This document shows, in pieces, positions 11,040 to 23,400 of a stretch of 64,000 nt of DNA. Position 1 is the first letter of the stretch; each line of letters begins with the position of its first letter. The notes beneath the pieces are model-generated. The model saw only the letters and a program-made list of their open reading frames with translations. It was not told the origin of the DNA and searched no databases. A program made the position numbers and the translations under genes. Origin of the DNA: Lepus europaeus (taxonomy: Eukaryota > Chordata > Mammalia > Lagomorpha > Leporidae); the NCBI RefSeq assembly GCF_033115175.1, contig NC_084835.1, positions 95,167,948-95,231,947 of the forward strand, given 5' to 3'.

Positions 11040-11475
11040 ACGATGTTTGCGGGCCGAGCGTCACCGCCAGCACTTCACAGTCTCTACTCACGGACGGCCA
11101 GGGCCGCGGGATGCGCAGGAGGCTGCCGGAGCCCCGACTCCCAGCGCAACATTTGCACAAAAACGAGCTGGCGGCTGCAGCCCCCTCCCCCTGCATGGCT
11201 TCTCCTTGCAGGGTGGGGAAGAGGCAGCCACCGACGGCGCAGGAGGGGCTTTCCATGTAGAACCCAGCCAGCGCCATGCGGGGGCACTGCAGGGCACACT
11301 GAGCAGTAACAGCTCCCGCAGAGGCCAACAGGGAGGGAGGGGCCGCCGCGGGCTGAGTCCGTGCTGCGGCCCCTCGGCCCCTCGGGGAAGTCCCCGTAGC
11401 CTGGGCTGAGGCCGCTCGCCGGCGCCGGGCTCAGGACACGGGACCCCCGGGGCCCCTCTGCTCCTCCCGGGGGCC
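11040..11475. promoter_or_regulatory. CpG-dense block (orphan CpG island candidate)
   Basis: CpG is frequent throughout these ~430 bases (roughly 35-40 counted by eye), in contrast to the depleted flanks. The block lies ~9.8 kb upstream of LOXHD1 exon 1 and ~9 kb downstream of ST8SIA5. A minus-strand AATAAA (10983-10988) lies just to its left. No recognised exon overlaps it. It could be an unannotated promoter, an enhancer or a GC-rich relic. Confidence 0.5.
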
Positions 11476-11479
11476 TGTC

Positions 11480-13100
11480 CTGGCTTTGAGGAGGAAGTGG
11501 CTGAGGATTGACTCCACTGAGCAATGGTTGGACGCTTACTGAGATGAAGTGTTTGTTTAGAAAATATATATATAGCTATAGACATAAGCACACGATTCAC
11601 AGTTCAGACAACACAGCGCCTTTCTATGGGGGGAGGGCAGTCTGGGCTGGGAAGGGACTCTGCAGGTCACCAACCCCTGCTGTAGACTGGGGGAGGCCCG
11701 GCTACCCCTGAAAGTGACAGTGAGTGAAGGTCTCTCTCAGAAGCTGGCCATTGCACGGGGCAGGGGGACAGAGTGACCAGTAGAAGCTGCCACTTGGGGC
11801 TCACCGGCCCCCTCCCAACGGGCCCTGGGGACAGGGGCTGGTGCTGCTTTGCTCTGAGCTTCCCTGGGGGAGACCCTGCCAAGCCCAGTCTCCTCTCCAC
11901 CTGCCCCCTCGGGTGCAGCCACCCAGTGCTGCTGGCCTTGGTCCCCAGGCAGCAGTAAACACCAAACAGGCTCCACCCTACCCCCAAACACACACAGACC
12001 TTGCGCAGAGCATGAGGCCAAGGCAGCCATTACACCTGCAGCCTGAAAACCCCGGCGGGAAGGAAGGACCAGGGGAGCTAGAACAGGGCACCCTGGCCAC
12101 CGGAGGCCTCCACCACCAATCCTCGGTGACCCGAGGGCACGCCACCATCACCTTCTTGGGCGCCATGCAGTAGGGCCACTGCCATCTGGCCCATCTCCCA
12201 CCTCCTCCCCTGGACACAGTGAAGCCCAGTGAGAAGATGGACGGCCGTCTTTCCTATGCAAGAACCATATTCCCAAATTCCCATATTCTCTGCAAAGCCC
12301 ACCCTGACCCTGGCTGAGACCCCCCCCCCTCTCCTCCCCATGCAGTAGGGACACTACAAGCAGAGCCAGAGGTGCAGAGGGAGGGTGCCTGGCCACGCCC
12401 CCAGGCGCACTGCCAGGGCCCTTGGAGATGGGAAGGCAGAGAGCCGGCTCCCGCCTCTGCTCCTTTTCATCCCTAAGCAGGAGGAAGTGGCCCATGTCAG
12501 GGAGAAAGCCCATGGTCAGAGGAGAGGGTGTGCCCGTGCCACGCGGCCCACGTGCTCAGATAACGATTTCCCTGCAGCAAACTTCCAGGGAACCAGGGCT
12601 TATCTTTTAAGCACCAAGACGTTGACGAATGTGCTTGCGAGTGGGAATAATGCTGGAGTGGACCCGACACGGCCTTGCCCTGTTGAAGTCGGCACTCGCG
12701 AAACGACATCTGTGTGCCCCTGTGCGGGGGGGGGGACGTTGCAGGGGGACCTCAGCCGAATGCCCGCACACGGCCACAGACCTCCGGGCATTTTCGGAGA
12801 TGATGAGGTTTGGGTCTTTTTCATGCCATCCCAGTCGGACAATTAGCTGCCACTTCTTGCTAGATCTAGCACCTGTTAGCATTCTCTTGGTTTGCTTTAT
12901 TATTAGAGGCCAGAAGCGAGTTCACCAGGATTGGGCATGAAAGTGACTGTTGTGAGAGGTTCGCTGTTCGCGAAAATGTTCGGCCTTTGTTGCACAGCAG
13001 CCGACTCACCTTCTCCCACCTGGGCGCTGGATGAGCTCGCTGGGGAGCAAGGGGTCTTTTACCTCGTGCCTGTAAAAGTCACCGTCTCTTCTCCCCCCCC
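11480..13100. other. Intergenic, unassigned
   Basis: No exon or clear repeat was seen. At 12540-12660 there is a less GC-rich patch that looks unique and might be conserved, but I cannot test this. Confidence 0.45.
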
Positions 13101-13102
13101 CC

Positions 13103-13425
13103 TTTTTTTTTTTTTTTTTTTTGGACAGTTAGAGTTATAGACAGTGAGAGAGAGACAGAGAGAAAGGTCTTCCTTCCATCGGTTCACCCCCCAAAATAGC
13201 CACTACGGCCAGCACTGTGCCAATCCAAAGCCAGGAGCCAGGCGCCTCTCCCTGGTCTCCCATGCGGGTGCAGGTGCCCAAGCACCTGGGCCATCCTCCA
13301 CTGCCCTCCCGGGCCACAGCAGAGAGCTGGACTGGAAGAGGGGCAGCCGGGACTAGAACCAGGTGCCCATAGGGGATGCCGGAGCTGCAGACGGAGGATT
13401 AACCAAGTGAGCCGCGGCGCCGACC
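13103..13425 (-). repeat. CSINE, young subfamily
   Basis: It starts with a T run and GGACAGTTAGAGTTATAGAC and ends with the reversed GCCGCGGCGC head. GTCTCTTCT-like sequence occurs on both sides. It is the last CSINE before a 9-kb CSINE-free interval. Confidence 0.93.
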
Positions 13426-13429
13426 CGGT

Positions 13430-14950
13430 CTCCTCTCTTCTAATACGTCTTTGAGACCTGCGGGGGTTTGTTCAAACTTTGTGGCTGAGCATGGAATTCT
13501 GAGCTGCCACGGGCTGAAGTTCCCTCTGAGGACATCTTTGAAGGGAGGAGCAGAGCAATGAAAGGGAAACTGAGGCAGGAACGAAGTAACTGGTTTCAAT
13601 CCAAGCCTTTCCCAAAGAAAGGTGGGAAAGGCAGGGCATGAGGAAGTGGGCATGGCCTCAGCCCCAGGGCCACAGCAACCACATCGCACGGCGGTGGGCG
13701 GAGTGGGTGGAGTGCTGGGCCTGCATCATCCAGGTGGGCCAGGTAGGTCTCACCCTCGCTAGAGGTACCGTGTGGCACTCAGACCAGTATAAAACAACCT
13801 TCCCCTGGGCACCAGCTGGCCGCAAGCTCCAGGCACCATCACAAAAACACATCCCAATCCCAGGCATGGCCGAATCCTGCATTCAGGCCCACCCTGGGCC
13901 TCCTAACCCCGGAGAAGGACTCTCTGCTACCTTGCCTTTAACAGATGTCGTAATGTTTGTTCAGATGTTTAAAATGTTCCGAAGAAACGTTTAGTGCCTT
14001 TAAGAAGACTTGGGCTGAATGCTGATACAGGGGGTGGGGTGGGGGAGGCCCTGAAGCCCCAACCAGGAAGCAGCGGGGCAGAGCCAGGCCCTCCACGTGC
14101 AGTCCCTGGGCCCACGCCGCATCATCGGGACACCTGCTCACAAAGGCTCTGCCGCAGCCACGGCACCAAGCCAGACACTGGGGTGGGGTGGAGCACTGCC
14201 CGACCAGATTGGCAGCACGTTAGAAACATCCGGAGTTCGAAAACTCCTAATAACCCAGGTGACGTTTGGGACCGGCGGGATCAGAACAGCCCAGGGTGGG
14301 GTCCCCTGAGGATCTCTTCAGCTCTTCCGGTGACTCCAGAGTGCAGCCAAGCCACGGATCCCTGCCCTAAAGCAGCTCGTTCAGGATAACTTGGCAGAAC
14401 TACTTCCGCTGAGCCTTTCAAATAGGGACGCTCAGCCCCACGCCCAGGCTGGCTGGGTCAGGTTCTCCGGGCAGGGGAGGGTGGGACACGCAGAGCAGGT
14501 GACTGTGCCGTGCACACAGGGCTGAGAACCACACTGCAGGGGCACGGAGTCTTCACCCCAAGCTGAGCAGGCCGTTCGGTTGAAGCTAAGGAGTGACTGT
14601 ACTGCCAAGGGCACCGTCTCCAGACTGCAGAGCGAGTCTCGGGCCTCTGGGTTTTGTGGCCTGGAGCCAAGTCATGGTGACATGTATTCTCCTCCTTTTT
14701 TTTCTTTGAAACAAAAAGAAATGTTTGCAAATGGGATGCTGCACAGGGAAGCATCTAAAGACTTCGGAAAGATTGGCAGGACAGCTGGCGAAGTGAGACC
14801 AGGCCCGCACTCACCCCGGCAAAGTGTCAAGGTCACATAAGACTCCAGGGGGCTGCTCTAGGCAACAGTGACAATCCCGCTACCTGCTACGGGGACACTA
14901 AAAACAGTTAGTGCCATTTGGGAACATGCTGTACCGAAGGGACCCTTAAT
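13430..14950. other. Intergenic, unassigned
   Basis: No gene or convincing repeat was identified. Confidence 0.45.
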
Positions 14951-14959
14951 ACTTTAGAA

Positions 14960-15230
14960 GTCTTTGGGGCATTATGCTAGATGCAGTAAGCAGGTCCCCA
15001 AAAGACTGATGCCACGTATATGAGGGACTTCAGGGGGTGGAAGTCACAGACAGGGAGCACGAAGGTGACTGGCAGGGCATGGGGCAGAGGGAACTCAGTG
15101 GGTTTGACATTTCAGTGTTGCAACATGAAAACAGTTCTGGAGATGGCTTGTACAGCAACGTGCAACACGCACGTGACAAGTTGGTAAATTTTATCACAAT
15201 AAAAACAGGAGAGAGAAAGGAATTTTTGTT
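14960..15230 (+). mobile_element. Old L1 3' end fragment
   Basis: The order GCATTATGCTAGATGCAGTA, GACTGATGCCACGTATATGA, AAAACAGTTCTGGAGATGGC and TGGTAAATTTTATCACAATA follows the 3' terminus of L1M/HAL1-type elements. Confidence 0.75.
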
Positions 15231-15399
15231 AATGCTGAGCAACAAATTTTCTAAATCTTATAGCTTCCCAAGCATTTGACTGTTGTTGCTAGTCTAACAG
15301 TGCATTCTATTTTATATTCATAGACAATGCAGAAACTGGGGTCCATGCCAGATCCTGAGTTGCAGCCTTCCACCAGTCACGCCTGCAGCCGGAATTTTA

Positions 15400-15540
15400 A
15401 ACAAGACAGTGTTGCTCACTTGGTGGCAACTGTGCATCAGGGCCTGGCCAAGGATGTGGACTCCCAGGCACCACCACCTCTGCCCCAGCTTGAGTCCAGA
15501 CATTTAGCAAGTGCCCAGGTGATTCTGAGAAGGACACATT
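15400..15540 (+). mobile_element. MER20-like hAT fossil
   Basis: GTGCATCAGGGCCTGGCCAA and CATTTAGCAAGTGCCCAGGT followed by GATTCTGAG match the order of blocks in MER20. Confidence 0.6.
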
Positions 15541-15544
15541 GCTC

Positions 15545-16820
15545 TATGAGGATGTCTTGCAGGAAGAAGTCAGCTTCCACAGTCTGGCCTCCTATGATCG
15601 CATCCCTAAAGAACAACAGAAGACACAGCCTGGCCTGGACACAGCCCTTGTCACCTCTACTGACCCATCAGCCACAACTGGTCTCCCCAAGGGGCGCCCC
15701 GGCTGCAGGGTTAGGCCAAGATGTGTGTGGAGCTCAGGCTACCACCTTCTCCCCACAAGGCAACAACCCCAAGCTGCTGGCTTTCTCCTGGGCAGACATC
15801 CTGCAAAGCTCAGCTCCTATTTCTCCAGCCAAAAAATATAGCATTTTCCTTTCACTGCTGAGACACCATTGATAAATCCCTGTACACTATCACCCAGCCA
15901 CACCTCTGCCACAGCAATGCAAGATGCTGACGTCTCTCTCCAGTGCTGTGGCTGCGAGGAAAGGGAAGGGAGGAACGAAAATCTTCCCCTTCTTCTGTTG
16001 CCAGAGAGCAAGAGGACTGGTTAGCAAGCAAGAGGCAGGTGAGCAAGATGATGATAAAGGAGGAAAACAAAGAGGAGACGGCAGAGACTGGGTGCTGCAG
16101 CTGGTGAGTGCCCACTACACAGGCAGTTCAGCCTCCCTGGAACACAGCCGGCAAAAAAGAGGACTCTCCTTGGGTGACCACTGACCTCATTCCTTTAGCA
16201 AACACGTGCGGAGTACCTGCCATGTGTGGCTCCAAGCCAGTGCTGGAGGCGCAAGGATGAGCTAGGAACTGTGCCTTCCCAGGGGAACAGATTCCCCCAC
16301 CAAGGACATGGGGACGCTTGTGCCAGCACTCTGAGGACATCCTAATAGGGGTCAGTGCTGGCCACAGCCGGACAGAGGAGGACGTGCCCAGCCCAAGGGG
16401 GATACAGGGGCTAGAACCTGACATCTGCAAAAAGGGTGAGAGGCAAGTGGGAGTACAGGGGCCACTCTAGCCTTTCCATAGCTTGTGCAGAGGCACAGCC
16501 TGGAGGAGTCTGGGCGGTGGTTGCAGGTGGCAGGAGCGACTCGGCAAAGACGAGGAGCCAGCAGGACACATGTCCTGCATGGCTTGGTAAAGGCTCTGGA
16601 CTTTATCGTATGGATAGGCAATGGGCTTCACAAAAGGTGCTTTTTGGGAGCAGAATGAGCCCCGAGTTAGGGCAGTGGCAGAGGAGATGCAGGGTGGGAA
16701 TGAGCTCAGGGAATATGAAAGCATTGAAGCTGGCAAGCTTTGGTGAACACAGGCACACAGAGTGAAGGAGAAGGAAAATGCAAGAGTGACCAGGTTTTGG
16801 GCGAGGGAATCTGCACTTTG
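15545..16820. other. Intergenic, ancient repeat debris
   Basis: Around 16590-16700 the phrases GGACTTTATCGTATGG, AGGGCAGTGGCAGAGGAGAT and GGGTGGGAATGA resemble an ancient dispersed repeat, a relative of which also occurs at 52790-53090. The rest is unassigned. Confidence 0.4.
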
Positions 16821-16829
16821 TGGGTGTCT

Positions 16830-16990
16830 AGTTTGTTTAGTTGCTGTTCTAGGCATCGTGCAACACTGTCTCACATAACCCTCACAGGTGGTGAGGCTGG
16901 TGCCCTGTCCTCATTTTCCAGATGATGAAGCAGGGGCTCCAAGGCCTTTGGAAGCTCCCCAGGTCACACTACTACGCAGTGGGAGGAGAC
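16830..16990 (+). repeat. MIR-type SINE relic
   Basis: The phrase order CTCACATAACCCTCACAGG, TCCTCATTTTCCAGATGATG and AGGTCACACTACTACGCAGT is typical of MIR. Confidence 0.75.
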
Positions 16991-16999
16991 CCTGAGTCC

Positions 17000-18330
17000 A
17001 CACTGTTCTTTAAGTGTGTACCCCTTGAGGACACATTGAGGTTGAGAAGCCTCCAGATACAGATATCCGGAGCTCATGCTTCTAGACTCGAGAGGACCCA
17101 CTGGCTAGGAAGGGGTTTGAGGTGTAAGCATGGGAGATGCTTGAGCGATGAGGCCTCTGCAGGGATGCCCTCAGTGGGAGATGAGAACTCTGAGGCAGCT
17201 TCAGGAAGGTCAATCAACAGGGCAGCCTGAGAAAGAGCGTTCAGAGAGACAGTCGGGGTAGAATGGTTTGTCGGACAGCAGAGAAGCAGAGAGGTCAACC
17301 CTGGGAAGTGTCACACGGGGTCCAGGATGGGGCCTGAGAAGCACCCACTGCCTTAGCAATGACAATTGCTAGGCTGCCAGCCTTTGGAACTCAGAACTGA
17401 CCACTGTTGTTGTTGACATCATCATCATCCCCATCTCCTCTCCCAGATAACTGTCCAGGAGCCTGGGCCTCCTAGCACTCAACGAGGTGAACACCTGGGT
17501 TTTGGGGGACCCTTCACTTAACATCTATCCCCATACACCCCATAATGAGAGTAGAGACCACGTTTTGTGCACAGACTGGGCACAGGATAAATATCTGGCG
17601 GATCACCAGCAGCCAGCACTCTGCCCTCCCTCACCTGGTAGGAAGGTGCTGCCCCCAGCCCACCCACACTCTGCAGTCAGGGGCCCTGAGCCCCCCAGCT
17701 CTCTGCAGCACAGGTGAGCGGTGGCAGAGTTGCTGCAGTGGCACTGGTGTTATTGCTGAAATCGCCTCTGAGCGCGCATCTGACCTTGAGCCACCTTTCT
17801 CTTTGCTTGGCTAAGCACTGAGTCACTTACTTGTTTTGCTGCCCTTCCAGCCTGGACCGGTGGGTTTAACACATACAAAGCCATGGCGGCTGGCTTGTTT
17901 GCCGGGAATTGATTTCCCATTAAGAATTCAACTGGAGGTGTGCACCGCACAGTGGGAGGCGACGACAGGACTGTGGAGGAACACGGCACAGGGCTTCTAG
18001 TCAGTGCCTGGGTCTCTCTGAGCCCTGGCAACTGTTTCCGTGCAAACAACGGGCTGCAGGAGACAGATGTGGTCTGAAAGTGCCAGCTGAGCCACCAGCT
18101 GCCAGGGGCCCTGGGCAAGTCACTGACATTGTCATCTCTCATCCCCTGAGAAAAATGGACTGATGGCTTCAGTTCCCCCTCCAGTACCACTGTGGGCGGT
18201 CAGTACTGCTGCAGGGGGCGGGGCTGGAGAGAGGCACCAACAGGCAGAGACTGATAGCCTCCCAGGGCCATCTGCCTCTCCCATCCTGGTGACACTGGCT
18301 GGAAAGCTCAGACAGAGGTTTGGAGAACAG
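17000..18330. other. Intergenic, unassigned
   Basis: No gene or clear repeat was seen. Confidence 0.45.
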
Positions 18331-18334
18331 ACTT

Positions 18335-18530
18335 TGGGGAATTTCACAGACCGGAGTGCAATTGCACTTGTTGATTGCCTGACCATGAACGAGTCCCTGA
18401 ATCATACTGAGCCTCAGTCTGCTCACCTGTACAATGGGAGCCACCTCTCCAAAAGGGGTCTTGGGATGGTTACAGGACGTAAGGAAGGGAAAGTGCTCAG
18501 CATACGGACTGGCACAGAAGGAACGCATGG
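18335..18530 (+). repeat. MIR-type SINE relic
   Basis: GAGCCTCAGTCTGCTCACCT followed by GTACAATGGGAG and AAGTGCTCAGCATACGGACT GGCAC forms a nearly complete MIR. Confidence 0.8.
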
Positions 18531-18534
18531 CCAA

Positions 18535-20370
18535 TCCCAACTCTTGTGACAGTAAATATTATTTATGGCCTTGATCCAAGTGTCATGAATGAATTTTTTA
18601 AAAGGAGACTGTAGAAGTCTTTCCAAAGCCTCTAGTTACAGAGATGAGAAACTAAGACCCTGAGGGAGAGAAGGGGCTTGCCCTGAGACCCACCACTGTA
18701 AACCTGGCCACGACCACCCTCAGCCAAACTGCCACATGGGACAGACCCCATGGCCCAGGCTGGAGCAGACTGCAAGCCCACACCCTCAGTGGTGGGAACC
18801 CCGGTATGCGACTCGCCAAGGCTCCCGCCTGCCCACAAACACTGCCCCTCCTGGACAACAACATGATCAAGAAGTGGGTTCAATTAACCATGAGCAATGG
18901 CCAGAAACCTCCATCAACTGGAATCTGTCCCAGGATTCCCTTCACAGGAGAAACAGGCGGGGACCAGGAAGGTATTCACCATGCACCATCCGGGTCCAGG
19001 CTTTCCCAGGCTTCCAAATCCTGGGCCCCCTGCATGTCCTCGGCTGCTGCTCTGTGGTACAGGAAAGCAGTCTGCGAAGGCTCGGAGCAGCCTGAGGTTT
19101 TCCAGCCAGAACCAGGCCTCAGATTGCAGGTGAACAGCATCCAGACCTGCGTGGAGCAGGTGCTCGGCGCAACACAAGCCAGGAGGAAGAGGCCCGGTCA
19201 AGATGGGAGCCCTGGAGAGGGAGCCCGGCAGCCCTGCCTGCACTCTCCTGTCTCCTGTCTCGGGGCTGAGACGGCAGCACAGTCCCTCTGCCTGCTGCGT
19301 TCCCACAGCTCTCGCTTCTCCTCAGCACCCAGCCTGCGGGCCTGCAAGGTGTTTATGACCTGCCCTCCAGCTGGGTTAGACAAAGCCGATGCCCTCCTTG
19401 GCCATCAGTCTTCCCAAGTTCACGGCCGATGGAAGCAGAACAGGCTCTCCAGAAACGTTCAAGGGAGGGAGGGGGACGGGAAGGGAAGCAGGTAGGCAGA
19501 CAGGCAGGTGCACTGAAGTCCTCCCAGACTTACAGTCTACAAGTCCACAATGCCAAGTTCTAAGGCAATTCACCAGCAGTGTCAGGCAGGGTCGCAGTCA
19601 CTGTGGAAACACACAGGGGCGAGCAGAGGGAATGGCTTTCAGACGCGAGATGACCTGTGAGCCCCTCCCAGCCCAGGCCCTGGGCGGCGCCGTGAGTGTG
19701 GAGGCGGCTGGCGAGCACTACAGGAGGACCTGCCCGCACAGCGGAAGCCCCGGGGTGCTGGTGTCGGAGACCATGCCGGCGTCCACCTGCTAGTTCCACA
19801 TGCGACAAGTCAGCTCTTTCCAGCCCGCAGGCTGATGGCTCCCATTCAGAAACACGCGATTGCCAGATTCTGCAGCGAGCACGAACGTCATATAAATAAC
19901 TCCTGGTTCAAATGGAGCTGCAAACAGGGAGACGGGAGAGGAATCAAATTGCTAAGCACTTGTGGAGTCGATCCCATCAGCTTGGAAACCTTAGTGCATA
20001 TGGCTGGTTGGGTGTGATTCCTTCTCATCCAAACAGCAAGCGCAGGAACAAACCTGGAGGCATGCGACCGTGCAGGTCTGAGGATGAGCTGGTGGCTGAG
20101 CTGGCCTTCTCTCTCAGGGTGTCACTTCCTGAACTCGGGCGGTGGCGTGACTTGGTGAGTATGTCCCAGCGCGGCCTTGCTGAGCCCCCTCTATCTTCTG
20201 GAACACTCTGGCCTCTAAGCTGGGAGATCCTGGATGGCAATTCCCAGCTGAGTCTTCAGCATAACCCGGAAGTCTGAGGACATTTGGCCCGTGCTCCAGC
20301 GTCCTGCCTCTCCTCCACCATTCTCCTTAGGGCCTTCCTTCAGCTGCCACAGGGCCACTGCAGTGTGTGC
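18535..20370. other. Intergenic, unassigned
   Basis: This is sequence downstream of ST8SIA5 with no exon or repeat I can name. The longest frames lack any recognisable domain. It may include a long alternative 3' UTR if the proximal poly(A) signal at 20404 is bypassed. Confidence 0.4.
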
Positions 20371-20379
20371 TCAATCAGA

Positions 20380-20641
20380 TGCTAAAACTGAGTGGAAATG
20401 TGCTTTATTCACTTGTGGTCCCCAGGCTCCCTGATCCCAGGGGCGGGGCAGCCTGCCCCGCTCCCACCCCAGAGCCAAGGGAGGTGCTGCCAGGACTCCC
20501 ACCCCCCTGCCTCTCAGCCCCAGGCTCCTCGCACCAAGTGGAGCTACGCAGGGAGTGACCGCCGGCACGGGGTCCCCAGCTCCACCAGGAGACAGAGGAG
20601 GTTCGGAGTCCCGGTAGGCGGGGCAGCCCGGAGCGGCCCGG
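20380..20641 (-). other. ST8SIA5: ST8SIA5 3' UTR (short form, inferred)
   Basis: This is the sequence between the TGA stop and the expected cleavage point after the AATAAA at 20404-20409. The end is inferred. Confidence 0.5.
20404..20409 (-). terminator. ST8SIA5: Proximal poly(A) signal of ST8SIA5 (AATAAA)
   Basis: TTTATT on the plus strand is AATAAA on the transcribed strand, about 235 bases after the stop codon, in the context GTGAATAAAGCACATTTCC. It is the first canonical signal after the coding region. It would give a short 3' UTR; more distal signals may also be used. Confidence 0.6.
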
Positions 20642-21110
20642 TCAGCAGCAGCTGCAGGTGCCCGTGTGCACGCGGAGGATGCCACGGCTGTGCAGGTGCA
20701 GGAAGTTGAAGATCTCTGAGGGCATGGCGTGGAAGCCGGGGCGGGGCTTGACGTTGTCATAGTAGTGGTGGGTGATGTACAGCCCCGAGGGGTTCATGGG
20801 GAAGGCCCAGAAGCCGAACAGGTGCACCTCCTCGCACAGCTCGAGTGCCGCCGTCACCAGGATGAGGCCGGTGCTGATGCGCTTGGCGCGCACACCCAGG
20901 CTGAGCCAGTAGCGCGACACGTTGAGCAGGTACTGCGGGTGGAAGTAGTAGACGGCCTGCGGCGACTCGAAGTCGTCCAGCACGTACTTGACGCGGATGG
21001 ACACGTCGGTGTTGCGAGTGTTGTAGAAGGCCGGCAGCAGCACCGACGCGTTCTCGTATACCTGCAGCACGCGGTAGAAGGGCCGCCGCCACTTCTCCAG
21101 CTTGTGGAAC
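20642..21110 (-). CDS. ST8SIA5: ST8SIA5 exon E8 (terminal coding exon)
   Basis: This exon encodes the C-terminal 155 residues of the alpha-2,8-sialyltransferase that makes polysialylated gangliosides in the Golgi, from FHKLEKWRRPFYR to HTGTCSCC and a TGA stop. Sialylmotif S is RISTGLILVTAALELCEEVH, with the Cys that in this family pairs with the motif L Cys. Motif III is HHYYDN. Motif VS is GFHAMPSE, holding the conserved His and Glu. ENAS and NVSR are potential N-glycosylation sites. The terminal CSCC cysteines fit the family's C-terminal disulphide. The acceptor is CCCACGCAG|G at 21111. The first base completes an Arg codon begun in E7 (AG|G). The exon reads cleanly with no stops. CpG content is high, as is common for this exon class. 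Confidence 0.97.
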
Positions 21111-21921
21111 CTGCGTGGGCGGACAGTGAGAGGGAGGCCCCGCTATCGCTGGGCAGGTGCGGGCAGGCCGGGGCAGTCGGACCCGGAGGGGCAGGTATCA
21201 CATCGCTGCCCTGTCCTGCCTCCTGCCATGGCCTCAGTGTTGCGCTTCTAATTCTGCCCGGTAGCCCTGCCCCCAGCGGGTCTCACACAGCTCTTTAGTT
21301 AGCTTACATAGCTTTCCCTCCAGGCTTTCTCACACCTCTGCCCGCCCCATCCATTCTACAGGGGCTCCTGGCCGCTTTCACAGCCTGTCTGCCCACCCCT
21401 CCTATGACTCTGCCCAGGACCAGGGTTTCAACACATGAGCTGCTACCTCCCCAAAACCTCCTAGACAGACCCCAAGAGGGCAGCCAGGCGGGGAGCTGAG
21501 ATGTTTACATAAGGCTTCTCCCGGGTGCCTCCTTTTGCACACAGTCAGGCAGGGAGCCACCTGCCCTGGACACACACTGCAAAGCTGTCTGACCCATGTC
21601 CAGGTAGCCAAGGCCCTCACTGTCCAAGAAAGGGGTGATGCAAGCCACGTGTGCAAGGTTAACTGTCTTAGGAAGCACCTTTTACAAGGAGATAGAAACG
21701 GGGGAAGTCTTGTCTTTTATTCAACCCAATATATAAAACGTACTATCATTTCAACATGTAATTAATCTTAAAAAAATGAGTAAGAGATGTCCCATCCTTT
21801 TTGTCCTAGCCAGTCTTTGGAACCCGGTGGGTGTTTCACACGTGGAGCCAGCCCAGGGGAAAAGCACCTGGACTCACTGTTTCCAGTGCCCGGGAGCCAC
21901 AGCTCCAGGAAGGCCACTGAC

Positions 21922-22014
21922 CTCTCTGTGATGATACTGGGGTTCACGGTGACCACGTCCGTCTTCACCCCCACATCCATGGTGTACTTCTCCGAGATGG
22001 GGGGCAGGTTGCAC
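21922..22014 (-). CDS. ST8SIA5: ST8SIA5 exon E7 (second half of sialylmotif L)
   Basis: This 93-base exon encodes [20 protein letters not shown] and [10 protein letters not shown]. This is the second half of sialylmotif L, which binds the CMP-sialic acid donor. The NPS near its end is a family hallmark. The acceptor is TCTCTTCTGCAG|G (AG at 22016-22015) and the donor is AG|GTCAGT after 21922. Both boundaries are phase 2. Although its length is a multiple of three, skipping it would delete half of the donor site, so it is not expected to be a functional cassette. Confidence 0.97.
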
Positions 22015-22457
22015 CTGCAGAAGAGACAAGGCACCCAGGGCAGGGGTTAGTCCTTCTGTGGGTGGAGCTGACAGGGCATGAAGGGCGAGCTGGGATGGTG
22101 GTCACATGGGCAGAGGGACCCAGAGGCAGCCAGGCGGGAGATCAGACGGTGGTCCTCTGCTCCATGCCAGGCATCAGGCCTGCCCCTCAATACAATGGAC
22201 AAGCCTGGGACCCCGAGGAAGACACACAGCATAGCTCAGCAAGGCTCCTGCTGCACTGCTGTGATGACCATGACAATGAAATGCAAACAACTCTGGGCCA
22301 TAAGACACCTTAGGCAATGCGACAAAAGAAAGCTCACTGTTAGGGGATCTAAGCCAGAGAGAGATGATGTGGTATAGCAGGAAGGACCCATGCCCAGAAC
22401 TGCACCCCCAAATCTCTCCATATGATCCTAGCAAAAAATTCTTTTTCACCACAGTTC

Positions 22458-22742
22458 GGGGCTGCAATGCCCACATTCTATATGGGTATTCATGTCCTGG
22501 CAGCTCCAATTCCGATGCAGCTCCCTGCTAATGTGCCTGGGAAAGCAGTGGAGGATGGCCCAAGTGCTTGGGTCCCTGCACCCAGGTAGGAGACCTGAAA
22601 GAAGCTCCTGGCTCCTGGCTTTGGACCAACCCAGCTGTGGCCATTGCAGCCATCTGGGGAGTGAACCAATGGTTGAAAAATCTTTCTCTCTCTCCCTCTC
22701 TGCAACTTCGATTTTCAAAGTAAATAAATCTGTTTTTAAAAA
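22458..22742 (+). repeat. CSINE, 5'-truncated
   Basis: The body and the tail AAAGTAAATAAATCTGTTTTTAAAA are present, with a shortened head. It lies in the E6-E7 intron, antisense to ST8SIA5. Confidence 0.92.
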
Positions 22743-23284
22743 GACAGCATTTTTTACTGTAACAAAACTTATTATATGCCTGCATTGTCTGAAGACTTTA
22801 TATGTTAGCCCCTTTCATCCCCACACTAACTCCAAGGGGCAGGTCCTATCACCCTCAGCTGACATTTCAGGAAGTTGAGGCAGAGTGCGCAGGCCGCTGC
22901 CCCAAGGAAACACCCATCCCAATCCCACCGCAGGCTGCCTGGCTTCAGAGCCTCCCCCGGCCCCGGCTCTCAGCTCTGGGGAGCACAGAGCCCATCCGCT
23001 CATGCACTCGTTCACGTTCCAAGCTCATCTTCTGAGTGATTATGACCTGCAGTTAGGACAGCAGTGGCTACAAACAGAAGTTCCTGTGTGTCCCCAGGTG
23101 GTCCCTGCACATGCACCGTGTTCCCTGGGGGTCTGGAGTGGGGGTACCAGGGAAGAAGGTGGTGATTCGTGGGAGGAGCCTGGTGGGACAAGTGGGAGTT
23201 GGCAAAGCGGCACAGGGGTGGAGGGCACAATGTTCTACACAGAGTGGACAGACCCTGGGAATAGCAGCAGCGTGTTTATGGGGC

Positions 23285-23400
23285 ACAGGTTGCAACCAGT
23301 GCTATACAAATATCACCTCATTTAATTCCCAAATTCTAAGCGAGCTGCTACCATTATCCCCATTTTGCTGTTGAGGAGACCAAGGCCCAGAGGGGCCAGA
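23285..23400 (+). repeat. MIR-type SINE relic
   Basis: Contains TCACCTCATTTAATTCCCAA and TTATCCCCATTTTGCTGTTG followed by GACCAAGGCCCAGAGG. Confidence 0.75.

Noticed and set aside
10703..11260. 185-codon frame of His/Thr repeats
   Set aside because: Translation of the CA-rich tandem array.
20729..21298. 189-codon open frame on the plus strand
   Set aside because: Antisense shadow of the GC-rich terminal exon E8.
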